DNA from: Chryseobacterium phocaeense
GTDB taxonomy: Bacteria; Bacteroidota; Bacteroidia; Flavobacteriales; Weeksellaceae
NCBI RefSeq assembly: GCF_900169075.1
Contig: NZ_LT827015.1
Coordinates: 2,620,158 to 2,684,157, forward strand
DNA: 64,000 nucleotides
Direction: 5' to 3'
The notes below the pieces were generated by a model, which saw only the letters and a list, made by a program, of their open reading frames with translations, made no database searches and was not told the origin of the DNA. Within the stretch, counting starts at the first letter, position 1; each line of letters begins with the position of its first letter. The position numbers and the translations under genes were made by a program. Below are positions 57,292 through 64,000 of this stretch, piece by piece.

Positions 57292-58488
57292 TCAGTTTTC
57301 GTAAATAACATATTTTGTCCGGATTTTTTCAAATCTTTCAAGATCATTTTTCCAGGAAGCTTTGATTTCCTGAATAGATTTACCCGCTATCATCTGCTTT
57401 CTGAACTCGTCTGTTCCGGCCAGCTTATCAAAAAACAAATTGTCCAGGAAAAAGCCCTGCTGAGGGTTCTTATAAGCCTTATACGATTTCATCAGCCATT
57501 CCAGGTTCAATGTCCTAAGATCATCCGAATAAGCGGAAAGATCTTCACCATAGCACAGTTTTCCGTTCAGGAAAGGATCTTTAGCCCCGAAATTCGGTTT
57601 CGGTGTAAACTGATACGGAAGCCCCTGCGTCCACGGAGATCCGTAAATCTGAAACGGCAGATTGGTACCACGTCCTACGGAAACCTGGGTGCCTTCAAAA
57701 AAGCACAGGCTTGGATATAAATTGATTGCTTTATCATTCGGGAGATTCGGGGATGGTTTGTCTAAAATAGCATAACGCTTTTTCTTGTGGTAATTTTTCA
57801 TCGGGATCAGGGTATACTTTGCCTGAACTCCATTTTTCAGCCACTTTTCACCATTGACCATTTTTCCATATTCTCCTATCGTTAGCCCATATACCACAGG
57901 AACTTCATGCATGCCTACAAAACTTGACCATTTCTTTTTCAGGACAGGTCCGTCCGTATAGCCGTCATGCGGATTTGGGCGGTCCAGCACCATGATCTCT
58001 ACCTTATTTTCTGCTCCGGCTTCCATTAAATAAGTCAAAGTGGAAATATATGTGTAGAACCTTACGCCTACATCCTGAATATCAAAAAGGACTACATCAA
58101 GACCTTTCAGCTGTTCAGGTTTTGGTTTTTTATTGTTTCCGTATAATGAAATAATAGGAATTCCTGTTTTGGTATCTACTCCGTTTTTCACTTTTTCTCC
58201 GGCATCGGCATCACCTCTGAAGCCATGCTCAGGCGCGAAAATTGTTTTGATTTTGATATTGTTTTTAACCAGAAAATCTACCACATGGCTTTTATCACTC
58301 ATCAGCCCGGTTTGATTGGTCACCACTCCCACCGTTTTGTTCTTCAACAGAGGCAGATAAATTTCAGGCTGATCTGCGCCGGTTCTGAAATCCGGTTGAT
58401 CTTGAACCTGAGAATAATATTGGTTGAATACTCCTAAAAAAATTAGGCAAATAAGAAGTAAATTTTTAATTTTGAAATCTAAATTCAT
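57292..58488 (-). CDS. DUF1343 protein, exo-beta-N-acetylmuramidase NamZ-like
   Basis: 398-residue exported enzyme. The start ATG at 58488 (MNLDFKIKNLLLICLIF) gives a clean signal peptide; a longer ORF to 58686 would overlap the divergent gene and is rejected. Family sequence is visible in NKTVGVVTNQTGLMSDKSHV, TIFAPEHGFRGDADAGEKVK, VVLFDIQDVGVRFYTYISTL, MVLDRPNPHDGYTDGPVLKK and FFEGTQVSVGRGTNLPFQIY. NamZ-type members (family GH171) remove N-acetylmuramic acid from the non-reducing end of peptidoglycan fragments during cell-wall recycling; Glu in PEHGFRG is the proposed catalytic residue. No MurNAc uptake gene is nearby. Confidence 0.9.
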   Translation of the reverse strand: MNLDFKIKNLLLICLIFLGVFNQYYSQVQDQPDFRTGADQPEIYLPLLKNKTVGVVTNQTGLMSDKSHVVDFLVKNNIKIKTIFAPEHGFRGDADAGEKVKNGVDTKTGIPIISLYGNNKKPKPEQLKGLDVVLFDIQDVGVRFYTYISTLTYLMEAGAENKVEIMVLDRPNPHDGYTDGPVLKKKWSSFVGMHEVPVVYGLTIGEYGKMVNGEKWLKNGVQAKYTLIPMKNYHKKKRYAILDKPSPNLPNDKAINLYPSLCFFEGTQVSVGRGTNLPFQIYGSPWTQGLPYQFTPKPNFGAKDPFLNGKLCYGEDLSAYSDDLRTLNLEWLMKSYKAYKNPQQGFFLDNLFFDKLAGTDEFRKQMIAGKSIQEIKASWKNDLERFEKIRTKYVIYEN

Positions 58489-58492
58489 AAGC

Positions 58493-59722
58493 TTGAAATT
58501 TCCTTTATATTTCTCCAGAAAAATAGCGTTCTCCAAAGATAACAAAAATAACCTTTCAAGGGTGATCATCTTCATCGGCAGACTTTCTGTAGCTTTGGGG
58601 ATCATTGTTTCTTTGATTACCGTGGCTACAGGCTTTGGTTCCAAGAAAGCCATTAAGGAGAGACTTGCAGATTTCAGCGGACACATTACGGTACGTTCTA
58701 CAAGGTCAAACTCATCCTACAATACTTCTATTCTGGACAATCAGGGCCTGAATATCCAAAAGATCAAAGAGCTTCCGGATGTGGAAAGTGTTCAGAAATA
58801 TGCTACGGTAACAGGAATTATGCGGAATGAGCATAATTTTTCCGGCATTATATTCAAAGGGATCGGAAAAGATTTCGACAGCCTGAGGTTTAAGAAATTT
58901 CTGGTTGCCGGAACCACACCAAAAGTAACAGAATTTGGGTATAACAATGAAGTTACTGTTTCTCAGAAGATTGCCAATGATCTTCATCTGAAAGTGAATG
59001 ACAGTATTGTTACTGTATTTTCAAAAGCTGACCAGAAACCTATCTACCGGAAATTCAGAGTGATAGGAATTTATAAAACGGACATTAAAATGATTGATGA
59101 ACAGTTCGTTATCGGAGGTATCAATCATGTAAGAAAAATCCAGGAAATGAAACCCGATGAAATAGGCGGCCTGGACATCTTCTTCAAAAACGTTAATGAC
59201 ATTGATAAAGATTTTCCGGAAATAGAAAAGCTGATCGGCTATAAGAATTATGCTGAAAAAGCCACGGAAAAGTTCCCGCAAATTAATGACTGGATCAGTA
59301 TTTTCGACACGAATATTGCCCTGATCATCATTATTATGCTGATTGTAGTGGTGATCAATATCATTATGGTGCTGCTGATCCTGATTATTGAAAGAACCAA
59401 CTCCATAGGGCTGCTAAAAACACTGGGAGCAAGCAATTCACAGATAAGGGCTACTTTTATCAATTACACACTGATCATTATGATCCCGGGGCTTCTGTAC
59501 GGAAACGCTATTGGTCTCGGCCTTATTCTGCTTCAGAAATTTTTCGGGGTCATCAAGCTTAATCCTGAAAATTATTATGTGAGTACGGTTCCCGTTGACC
59601 TTAATCCGGTTGCCATTGTTTCCATTTCTGTAGGAATCCTGATTATATCAGGGCTGGCACTGATCCTTCCAAGCTATCTGATCAGTAAGATTTCTCCGGT
59701 GAAGGCGATCAAGTATAATTAA
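58493..59722 (+). CDS. FtsX-like ABC transporter permease (LolC/E-type), TTG start
   Basis: 409-residue inner-membrane permease with the MacB/LolCE layout: helix 1 (VIIFIGRLSVALGIIVSLIT), a periplasmic domain of about 200 residues (IKELPDVESVQKYATVTGIM), then three helices (IALIIIIMLIVVVINIIMVL, YTLIIMIPGLLYGNAIGLGL, AIVSISVGILIISGLALILP) and the closing KISPVKAIKYN. The start is read as TTG at 58493 (product M-KFPLYFSRKIAFS), the point where homologs begin; the next upstream ATG (58424) lies inside the divergent NamZ gene. Lipoprotein sorting is likely by family. Confidence 0.82.
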   Translation: MKFPLYFSRKIAFSKDNKNNLSRVIIFIGRLSVALGIIVSLITVATGFGSKKAIKERLADFSGHITVRSTRSNSSYNTSILDNQGLNIQKIKELPDVESVQKYATVTGIMRNEHNFSGIIFKGIGKDFDSLRFKKFLVAGTTPKVTEFGYNNEVTVSQKIANDLHLKVNDSIVTVFSKADQKPIYRKFRVIGIYKTDIKMIDEQFVIGGINHVRKIQEMKPDEIGGLDIFFKNVNDIDKDFPEIEKLIGYKNYAEKATEKFPQINDWISIFDTNIALIIIIMLIVVVINIIMVLLILIIERTNSIGLLKTLGASNSQIRATFINYTLIIMIPGLLYGNAIGLGLILLQKFFGVIKLNPENYYVSTVPVDLNPVAIVSISVGILIISGLALILPSYLISKISPVKAIKYN

Positions 59723-59727
59723 AAAGT

Positions 59728-59829
59728 GAATGGATTGAATAGTCAATTGTGAATGAGTCAATGGTCAATTTATGATATACATTGTTCAATAAGGTTAAAA
59801 ATTCACCATTGACTCATTCACAATTCACG
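59728..59829. repeat. GTGAATGGTCAATT-family palindrome
   Basis: AGTCAATTGTGAATGAGTCAATGGTCAATTT on the left side and ATTCACCATTGACTCATTCACAATTCACG on the right are complementary; in short runs, the arms are GTGAATGAGTCAATGG and CCATTGACTCATTCAC. It lies between the permease gene and the cysteine synthase promoter. Confidence 0.85.
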
Positions 59830-59851
59830 TAAAATTTAATTTTTAAAGCCT

Positions 59852-59859
59852 TATCTTTG
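59852..59859 (+). promoter_or_regulatory. -7 element of the cysteine/cystathionine synthase gene
   Basis: TATCTTTG (exact TAnnTTTG), 20 bases before the ATG. No TTG is seen at -33. Confidence 0.6.
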
Positions 59860-59878
59860 CAGCGCTTATAAAACATTT

Positions 59879-60862
59879 ATGAAATACGCAAAAAATATTC
59901 TTGAAACGATAGGAAATACGCCTCTTGTAAAACTAAATAAAGTATTAGGTGAAGACTTTCCTGCATTGGTTTTAGCAAAAGTAGAGACCTTCAATCCCGG
60001 AAATTCCGTAAAGGACAGAATGGCTCTGAAAATGATAGAAGATGCCGAAAAAGACGGCAGATTAAAGCCCGGAGGGACCATTATTGAGGGAACTTCAGGA
60101 AATACAGGAATGGGATTGGCTCTGGCAGCGATCATCAAAGGCTACAAATGTATTTTTGTAACCAATTCCAAGCAATCAAAAGAAAAATGTGACATCCTTC
60201 GTGCAGTAGGAGCGGAAGTTATCGTTTGCCCTACGGATGTGAAGCCTACGGATCCTCGTTCTTATTATTCAGTGTCTAAAAGACTGGCTAAAGAAACCGA
60301 AAACGGATGGTATGTGAACCAGTATGACAACCTATCCAACAGAGCCGCTCACTATGAGTCTACAGCTCCTGAGATCTGGGAACAGACGGAAGGTAAGCTG
60401 ACACACTTTGTGGTAGGTGCCGGAACAGGAGGTACTATTACCGGCTGCGGAACATTTTTCAAAGAAAAAAATCCGGATATTAAAGTGATTGGGGTGGATA
60501 CTTATGGTTCTATCCTGAAAGAATTCCACGAAACGGGTGAACTTCACTACGATCATGCGTACACATACATTACAGAAGGAATCGGGGAAGATATTATTCC
60601 TGAGAATTATGATATGTCTGTCATAGATCACTTTGAAAAAGTAACGGATAAAGACGGTGCAATCTACGCAAGAAAACTGGCTAAGGAAGAGGGAATTTTC
60701 TGCGGATATTCTGCAGGAAGCGCCATCGCATCCCTGATCCAGATGAAAGACCAGTTCACAAAAGACGATGTGATTGTCGTGCTTCTTCATGACCATGGCT
60801 CAAGATATGTAGGGAAAATCTACAATGACGAGTGGATGAAGGAAATGGGCTGGCTGGAATAA
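59879..60862 (+). CDS. PLP-dependent cysteine synthase / cystathionine beta-synthase
   Basis: 327-residue fold-type II PLP enzyme. The PLP Lys lies in FNPGNSVKDRMALKMIEDA, the substrate loop in IIEGTSGNTGMGLALAAIIK, the phosphate loop in FVVGAGTGGTITGCGTFFKE, and the ring-N Ser in EGIFCGYSAGSAIASLIQM. The last motif (GYSAGSA) and the C-terminal HDHGSRYVGKIYND are closer to cystathionine beta-synthases than to CysK. There are no CBS regulatory domains. It makes cysteine or cystathionine from (O-acetyl)serine. The substrate is not decidable from sequence alone. Confidence 0.88.
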   Translation: MKYAKNILETIGNTPLVKLNKVLGEDFPALVLAKVETFNPGNSVKDRMALKMIEDAEKDGRLKPGGTIIEGTSGNTGMGLALAAIIKGYKCIFVTNSKQSKEKCDILRAVGAEVIVCPTDVKPTDPRSYYSVSKRLAKETENGWYVNQYDNLSNRAAHYESTAPEIWEQTEGKLTHFVVGAGTGGTITGCGTFFKEKNPDIKVIGVDTYGSILKEFHETGELHYDHAYTYITEGIGEDIIPENYDMSVIDHFEKVTDKDGAIYARKLAKEEGIFCGYSAGSAIASLIQMKDQFTKDDVIVVLLHDHGSRYVGKIYNDEWMKEMGWLE

Positions 60863-60865
60863 ATT

Positions 60866-61128
60866 TTCAGGCGAAACGGCGAATTTGCAAATAGGCAAAG
60901 AAAGCTGAGAAAGCCTAGGAAGTTAAAATAGCAAAATACAATAAGCTAATTGGCTTTTACACAATAAAGAAATCAGAGCAAAACTGCTCTGATTTTTTTA
61001 TTTATTATTTGCCTTTGGCAGTTTTGCCCTTTAGCCTTTTGCTATTTCGCTTTTTCTCCTCTTTGCTTTCTCAGCTTCCTTTGCCTTTAAGCCTTTTTAC
61101 CATTTCGCCTTTTAGCCTTTTCGCCAAT
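60866..61128. repeat. Long inverted repeat of the GCGAAA/GGCAAA family flanking a terminator
   Basis: The left arm (AGGCGAAACGGCGAATTTGC, GAAAGCTGAGAAAGCC; 60868-60926) and the right arm (61005-61128, with GCTTTCTCAGCTTC and CATTTCGCCTTTTAGCC) are imperfect complements, on either side of the terminator at 60970-60999. Same family as 1208-1332. Confidence 0.8.
60970..60999 (+). terminator. Terminator of the cysteine synthase gene
   Basis: 11-bp stem AAATCAGAGCA/TGCTCTGATTT, loop AAAC, then TTTT. Confidence 0.9.
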
Positions 61129-61130
61129 CA

Positions 61131-61658
61131 TTACTCCCTAATATTCCTCTTACACGCCTGTCTCAGCGCTTCATAATCCCCTTTACCCATTGATTTTTTC
61201 GGGAACATATAATTAAATTTTCCTTCCAGTGAAATGAATTCTTCACTGACATCAAAGGTCCTGAAATCTTCCCATTTACTCAGTTCTTCCTGATGATTGA
61301 GATTCACATTGAAAATATCATCATTAAACCTGATCTCATAAATCTCTGCATCTTCCAGGGATTTCAGATATTTGTTTACTTCCTTTTTCCAACGGGAAAC
61401 CTTGTTGATGCTTAAAGAAAGGTATACAGTACAAAGCAGGAATAAAAAACTTACGAAATATAAAATCCCAAACTTTTCTTTACTTAAATCGTTTTTAAAA
61501 CAGAACAGGATCAGTAAAATAAGTCCCACCACAGCAGTAGTCACGGTCTTCCCTCTGGTTGTCTGGGAAAAAAACAAGCTTCCCTGATTACCACTGAAAT
61601 AAATTTCTTCGAAATCTTTTCTGTTTACATTTAATTTGATGATTTTCTCGTTACTCAT
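61131..61658 (-). CDS. YcxB-like two-TM membrane protein
   Basis: 175 residues: a short N-terminal domain, two adjacent membrane helices (TTAVVGLILLILFCF and ILYFVSFLFLLCTVYLSL), and a C-terminal cytoplasmic PH-like domain (AEIYEIRFNDDIFNVNLNHQ, KWEDFRTFDVSEEFISLEGK, MFPKKSMGKGDYEALR). The arrangement is that of YcxB-like proteins of unknown role. It lies downstream of cbpM on the same strand with a 43-bp gap, possibly in one transcript. Confidence 0.75.
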   Translation of the reverse strand: MSNEKIIKLNVNRKDFEEIYFSGNQGSLFFSQTTRGKTVTTAVVGLILLILFCFKNDLSKEKFGILYFVSFLFLLCTVYLSLSINKVSRWKKEVNKYLKSLEDAEIYEIRFNDDIFNVNLNHQEELSKWEDFRTFDVSEEFISLEGKFNYMFPKKSMGKGDYEALRQACKRNIRE

Positions 61659-61701
61659 TTCTCAGAAATATTTAATTCGTTTTAAAGATTACAAAACTAA
61701 A

Positions 61702-62004
61702 TCAAATATCTTCATATTGGTTGGTTATGGCAGAAAGTTTATTCATCAAATCACGGTTTTTCTGTTTCAAATCTTCCATTTTGCGAAGCATATCATTGAT
61801 AACCTCCAAACCTGGCAGATTGATTTCCAGATCGTAATGCCAATTGGTAAATTTTTCAAAAACCGGAAGATCTTCGTACAGCAGATAGCGGATGTCGTTA
61901 TCCGTTTCCACATTCAGCAGCCCAACTTCCACCAATTCATCAAAAAAAGTGATTTCTATATTGTATATTTTTACGAGTTCTTCCCTCGATATTCTTTCAC
62001 TCAT
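61702..62004 (-). CDS. cbpM: CbpM-type modulator of DnaJ-like protein CbpA
   Basis: 100-residue MerR-like helix-turn-helix protein: ISREELVKIYNIEITFFDEL, VGLLNVETDNDIRYLLYEDL and a C-terminal coiled coil (VINDMLRKMEDLKQKNRDLM). CbpM binds the J domain of CbpA and inhibits it. The start lies 3 bases after the cbpA stop, giving the normal cbpAM order. Confidence 0.88.
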   Translation of the reverse strand: MSERISREELVKIYNIEITFFDELVEVGLLNVETDNDIRYLLYEDLPVFEKFTNWHYDLEINLPGLEVINDMLRKMEDLKQKNRDLMNKLSAITNQYEDI

Positions 62005-62007
62005 GGC

Positions 62008-62922
62008 TCAGGAATTTTTAAGTTGTTCAAAAAGTTCTTTCTGCTTGTCCGTAAGATGGGTCGGCAGTTTCACCTCATAGGTCACAAAAAGATCACCGGA
62101 CTGGCCTTCTTTTTTATACACAGGGAAACCTTTTCCTTTCAGCCTTACTGTGGTTCCGTTCTGTGTTTCAGGTTTTACTTTCAGGCTGACACTTCCGTTC
62201 AGGGTATTCACTTTCACATCGCCACCCAGAACAGCGGTATAAAGATCAATGGATACTTTTGTTTTCAGATCATCCCCGATCCTTTCAAAAGCAGGATCTG
62301 CCGGAATATTGAATGTGATGTACAGGTCACCGTTGGGGCCGCCATTAAATCCCGGGTTCCCATGACCATTCAGTTTGATCTGCTGGCCATCATACACACC
62401 GGCAGGAATTGTAATTCTTACTTTTTTACCATTGATTTCAAAAGTCTGCGGATGGGTTTCTGCCGCATCCTTTAAGTTCAAATTCAGTTCTGCATGAACA
62501 TCCTGTCCTTTGAACTTCCCTGAGGAACTTCCCCTGGAGTTTCGTCCGAAACCTCCGCCCGATCCGCCAAACATGCTCTGGAAAAAATCTGAAAAATCTT
62601 CTCCATCGCCAAAATCAGCACCGGAAAATCCGCCACCGCCATAGTTCTGCTGTTGATACTGTCTTTGCTGTTGCTGGGCCTTTTCATATTCTTCACCATG
62701 TTTCCAGTTTTCTCCATATTTATCGTACTTAGCACGATTTTCCGGATTACTCAGCACTTCATTGGCTTCATTCAGTTCCTTGAATTTTTTCTCTGCTTCT
62801 TTATCATCAGGATTAAGGTCGGGATGAAGTTTTCTTGCCAGCTTCCGGTATGCTTTTTTGATGTCATCCTGGGTTGCGCTTTTATCTACGCCTAAAATTT
62901 TATAGTAATCTATATAAGCCAT
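62008..62922 (-). CDS. cbpA: DnaJ-family co-chaperone CbpA
   Basis: 304-residue class II Hsp40. J domain at residues 1-70 with the HPD tripeptide in [16 protein letters not shown]; Gly/Phe-rich region 95-135 ([30 protein letters not shown]); two C-terminal client-binding barrels ([60 protein letters not shown]). No zinc finger, hence CbpA rather than DnaJ. It stimulates DnaK ATPase and is restrained by CbpM. Confidence 0.93.
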   Translation of the reverse strand: MAYIDYYKILGVDKSATQDDIKKAYRKLARKLHPDLNPDDKEAEKKFKELNEANEVLSNPENRAKYDKYGENWKHGEEYEKAQQQQRQYQQQNYGGGGFSGADFGDGEDFSDFFQSMFGGSGGGFGRNSRGSSSGKFKGQDVHAELNLNLKDAAETHPQTFEINGKKVRITIPAGVYDGQQIKLNGHGNPGFNGGPNGDLYITFNIPADPAFERIGDDLKTKVSIDLYTAVLGGDVKVNTLNGSVSLKVKPETQNGTTVRLKGKGFPVYKKEGQSGDLFVTYEVKLPTHLTDKQKELFEQLKNS

Positions 62923-62993
62923 AGAAAGGATATTTACTCAAATTTATGAATTTTGTCCCTTAAAAATATATAAGAGAGTGTTAAAAATAAGCC

Positions 62994-63001
62994 TATCTTT
63001 G
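62994..63001 (+). promoter_or_regulatory. -7 element of the symporter gene
   Basis: TATCTTTG (exact TAnnTTTG), 14 bases before the ATG at 63016. Confidence 0.55.
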
Positions 63002-63015
63002 ATAAAAAGCGTTGA

Positions 63016-64000
63016 ATGAAAGAAGTTCTGAAAAACTACTCAGGCATTATATTTTTACTGGCAGGAATTGTAATAGGAAGCATTATCGGCATTGCTGCAC
63101 CGGGTATTGTGGAATACATTAAGCCTCTGGGAGACATCTTCCTGAATCTTCTGTTTGTAAGTGTGGTGCCTCTGGTATTTTTTGCCGTTTCCAATTCCAT
63201 TGCTTCTTTGGAGCAACAGTCTAAATTTGGAAAAATCATTCTGGTGATGTCTTTTACTTTCCTGTTTTTTATTCTGACTGCTGCTGTTTTCACCATCTGT
63301 GCCGTTTATCTTTTTCCGGTTTCAGGAGTTTCCGGCAGTTCGGAAGCCGTTGCTGAAACTGTTTCTGAAGACAGCTGGGGCAACAGGATAGTGAGTTTCT
63401 TTACAGTGGGAGAATTTACCCAGCTTTTTTCAAGGCAGAATATGCTGGCTCTTCTTATTTTCGCTTTTATGACGGGCTTTGCTGCCAGAAAGTCAGGTGA
63501 AAAAGGACAGCCGTTCAGGCTTTTTATTGCTTCAGGGTATGAAGTGATGAAAGAGTTGCTTTTACTGATTATGAAGATTGCACCCATTGGGCTGGGAGCT
63601 TATTTTGCCTATCAGGTTGCGACTTTGGGACCTCAGCTTTTCGGGTTTTATGCCAAGCCGCTGGGCCTTTATTATATTGCAGGAATCGTTTATTTCTTTG
63701 TCTTTTTTTCGCTGTATGCTTTTATGGCAGCCGGTCAAAAAGGGATCAGAAGTTTCTGGACGAATGCCGTATATCCTACTTTAACCGCTCTAAGCACCTG
63801 CAGCAGCTTTGCCACGATGCCTGCTAACCTTCAGGCTGCCACAAAAATCGGTATTCCGAATTCTATTGCGAATCTGGTGATTCCGATCGGGACCACCCTG
63901 CATAAGAACGGGTCATCCATGTCTTCAATCATTAAAATATATGTTGCATTCCTGATTATAGGAAGAGATTTCTTTGATCCGGCGAATTTGCTCCTTGCTT
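63016..64000 (+). CDS. Dicarboxylate/amino-acid:cation symporter, 3' end beyond the window
   Basis: First 328 codons of a DAACS-family (GltP/DctA/EAAT-type) transporter; the frame is open to the window edge. Hydrophobic segments are visible from IIFLLAGIVIGSIIGIAAPG onward, with the family motifs FLNLLFVSVVPLVFFAVSNS, the serine-rich re-entrant hairpin 1 PTLTALSTCSSFATMPAN and NLVIPIGTTLHKNGSSM in helix 7. It imports C4-dicarboxylates, glutamate or aspartate with Na+ or H+ across the inner membrane. It has its own -7 element 14 bases upstream and is divergent from cbpA. Confidence 0.9.
   Translation, partial: MKEVLKNYSGIIFLLAGIVIGSIIGIAAPGIVEYIKPLGDIFLNLLFVSVVPLVFFAVSNSIASLEQQSKFGKIILVMSFTFLFFILTAAVFTICAVYLFPVSGVSGSSEAVAETVSEDSWGNRIVSFFTVGEFTQLFSRQNMLALLIFAFMTGFAARKSGEKGQPFRLFIASGYEVMKELLLLIMKIAPIGLGAYFAYQVATLGPQLFGFYAKPLGLYYIAGIVYFFVFFSLYAFMAAGQKGIRSFWTNAVYPTLTALSTCSSFATMPANLQAATKIGIPNSIANLVIPIGTTLHKNGSSMSSIIKIYVAFLIIGRDFFDPANLLLA

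Noticed and set aside
60332..60796. 154-codon minus-strand ORF
   Set aside because: Antisense to the PLP enzyme gene, His/Cys-rich shadow translation.
61636..62475. Open reading frame of 279 codons on the plus strand
   Set aside because: It lies antisense over cbpM and cbpA, which have strong family motifs; the translation is Phe/Ile-rich without domains.

Overview
The window is a stretch of chromosome from a low-GC Gram-negative bacterium of the Bacteroidota, most likely Chryseobacterium or a close relative in the Weeksellaceae (inference from protein content). The supporting signs are a type IX secretion C-terminal sorting domain, TAnnTTTG -7 promoter elements, a complete Bat (aerotolerance) operon, menaquinone genes (menF and menC type), DUF4834-YfhO and PadR-PspC pairs, a Chryseobacterium-style Gly-Gly leader peptide, and very many small palindromic intergenic repeats. 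No phage, transposase, CRISPR array or rRNA operon is visible.

Layout. 0-2.3 kb: metN(partial)-metI-metQ methionine importer. 2.4-4.7 kb: secreted GH3 beta-glucosidase. 4.8-6.1 kb: HD hydrolase and a secreted protein (minus). 6.4-9.9 kb: PadR-PspC pair, a 20-residue peptide gene, an acyltransferase and a hotdog thioesterase. 9.96-13.0 kb: lipoprotein, an ECF sigma factor carrying a membrane segment and long tail, and an outer-membrane protein, in one likely operon. 13.0-13.9 kb: isochorismate synthase. 14.0-14.9 kb: MarC and a small membrane protein (minus). 14.9-22.8 kb: moxR-GNAT-DUF58-batX-batA-batB-TPR-batD (minus). 23.1-26.0 kb: two secreted proteins. 26.4-28.2 kb: DinB, a four-helix-bundle gene between inverted repeats, and rlmB. 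28.3-33.6 kb: lipoprotein, DUF4834, YfhO and a glycosyltransferase with repeat-derived codons. 33.6-34.8 kb: a tandem array of 316-bp repeats. 34.9-39.9 kb: lipoprotein, YpdA-like reductase, an MFS transporter split in two frames, glnS. 40-41.8 kb: a DUF900-like hydrolase and two short peptide ORFs. 41.8-47.2 kb: menC, fbp, aspartate kinase and a two-domain acyltransferase (OlsF-like). 47.3-50.0 kb: two identical tRNA-Phe genes bracketing an isochorismatase/esterase/HxlR cassette. 50.1-54.9 kb: DUF4345, hchA, an outer-membrane protein, a lipoprotein hydrolase and a membrane AraC regulator. 55.2-64 kb: thioredoxin/DUF3575 operon, NamZ, FtsX-type permease, a cysteine/cystathionine synthase, YcxB-like protein, cbpA-cbpM, and the start of a dicarboxylate symporter.

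Most genes are ordinary. The most unusual items are the sigma factor with a membrane anchor sitting between an envelope lipoprotein and an outer-membrane protein that share a C-/N-terminal motif; the unannotated short peptides (8602, 41299, 41634); the repeat ecology, including a 3.6-copy tandem array, a TIR-bounded element, a repeat fragment translated inside a glycosyltransferase and a four-helix-bundle gene framed by inverted repeats; the split MFS transporter; and the duplicated tRNA-Phe around a small catabolic cassette. All positions were read by eye from the sequence. No homology search was run.
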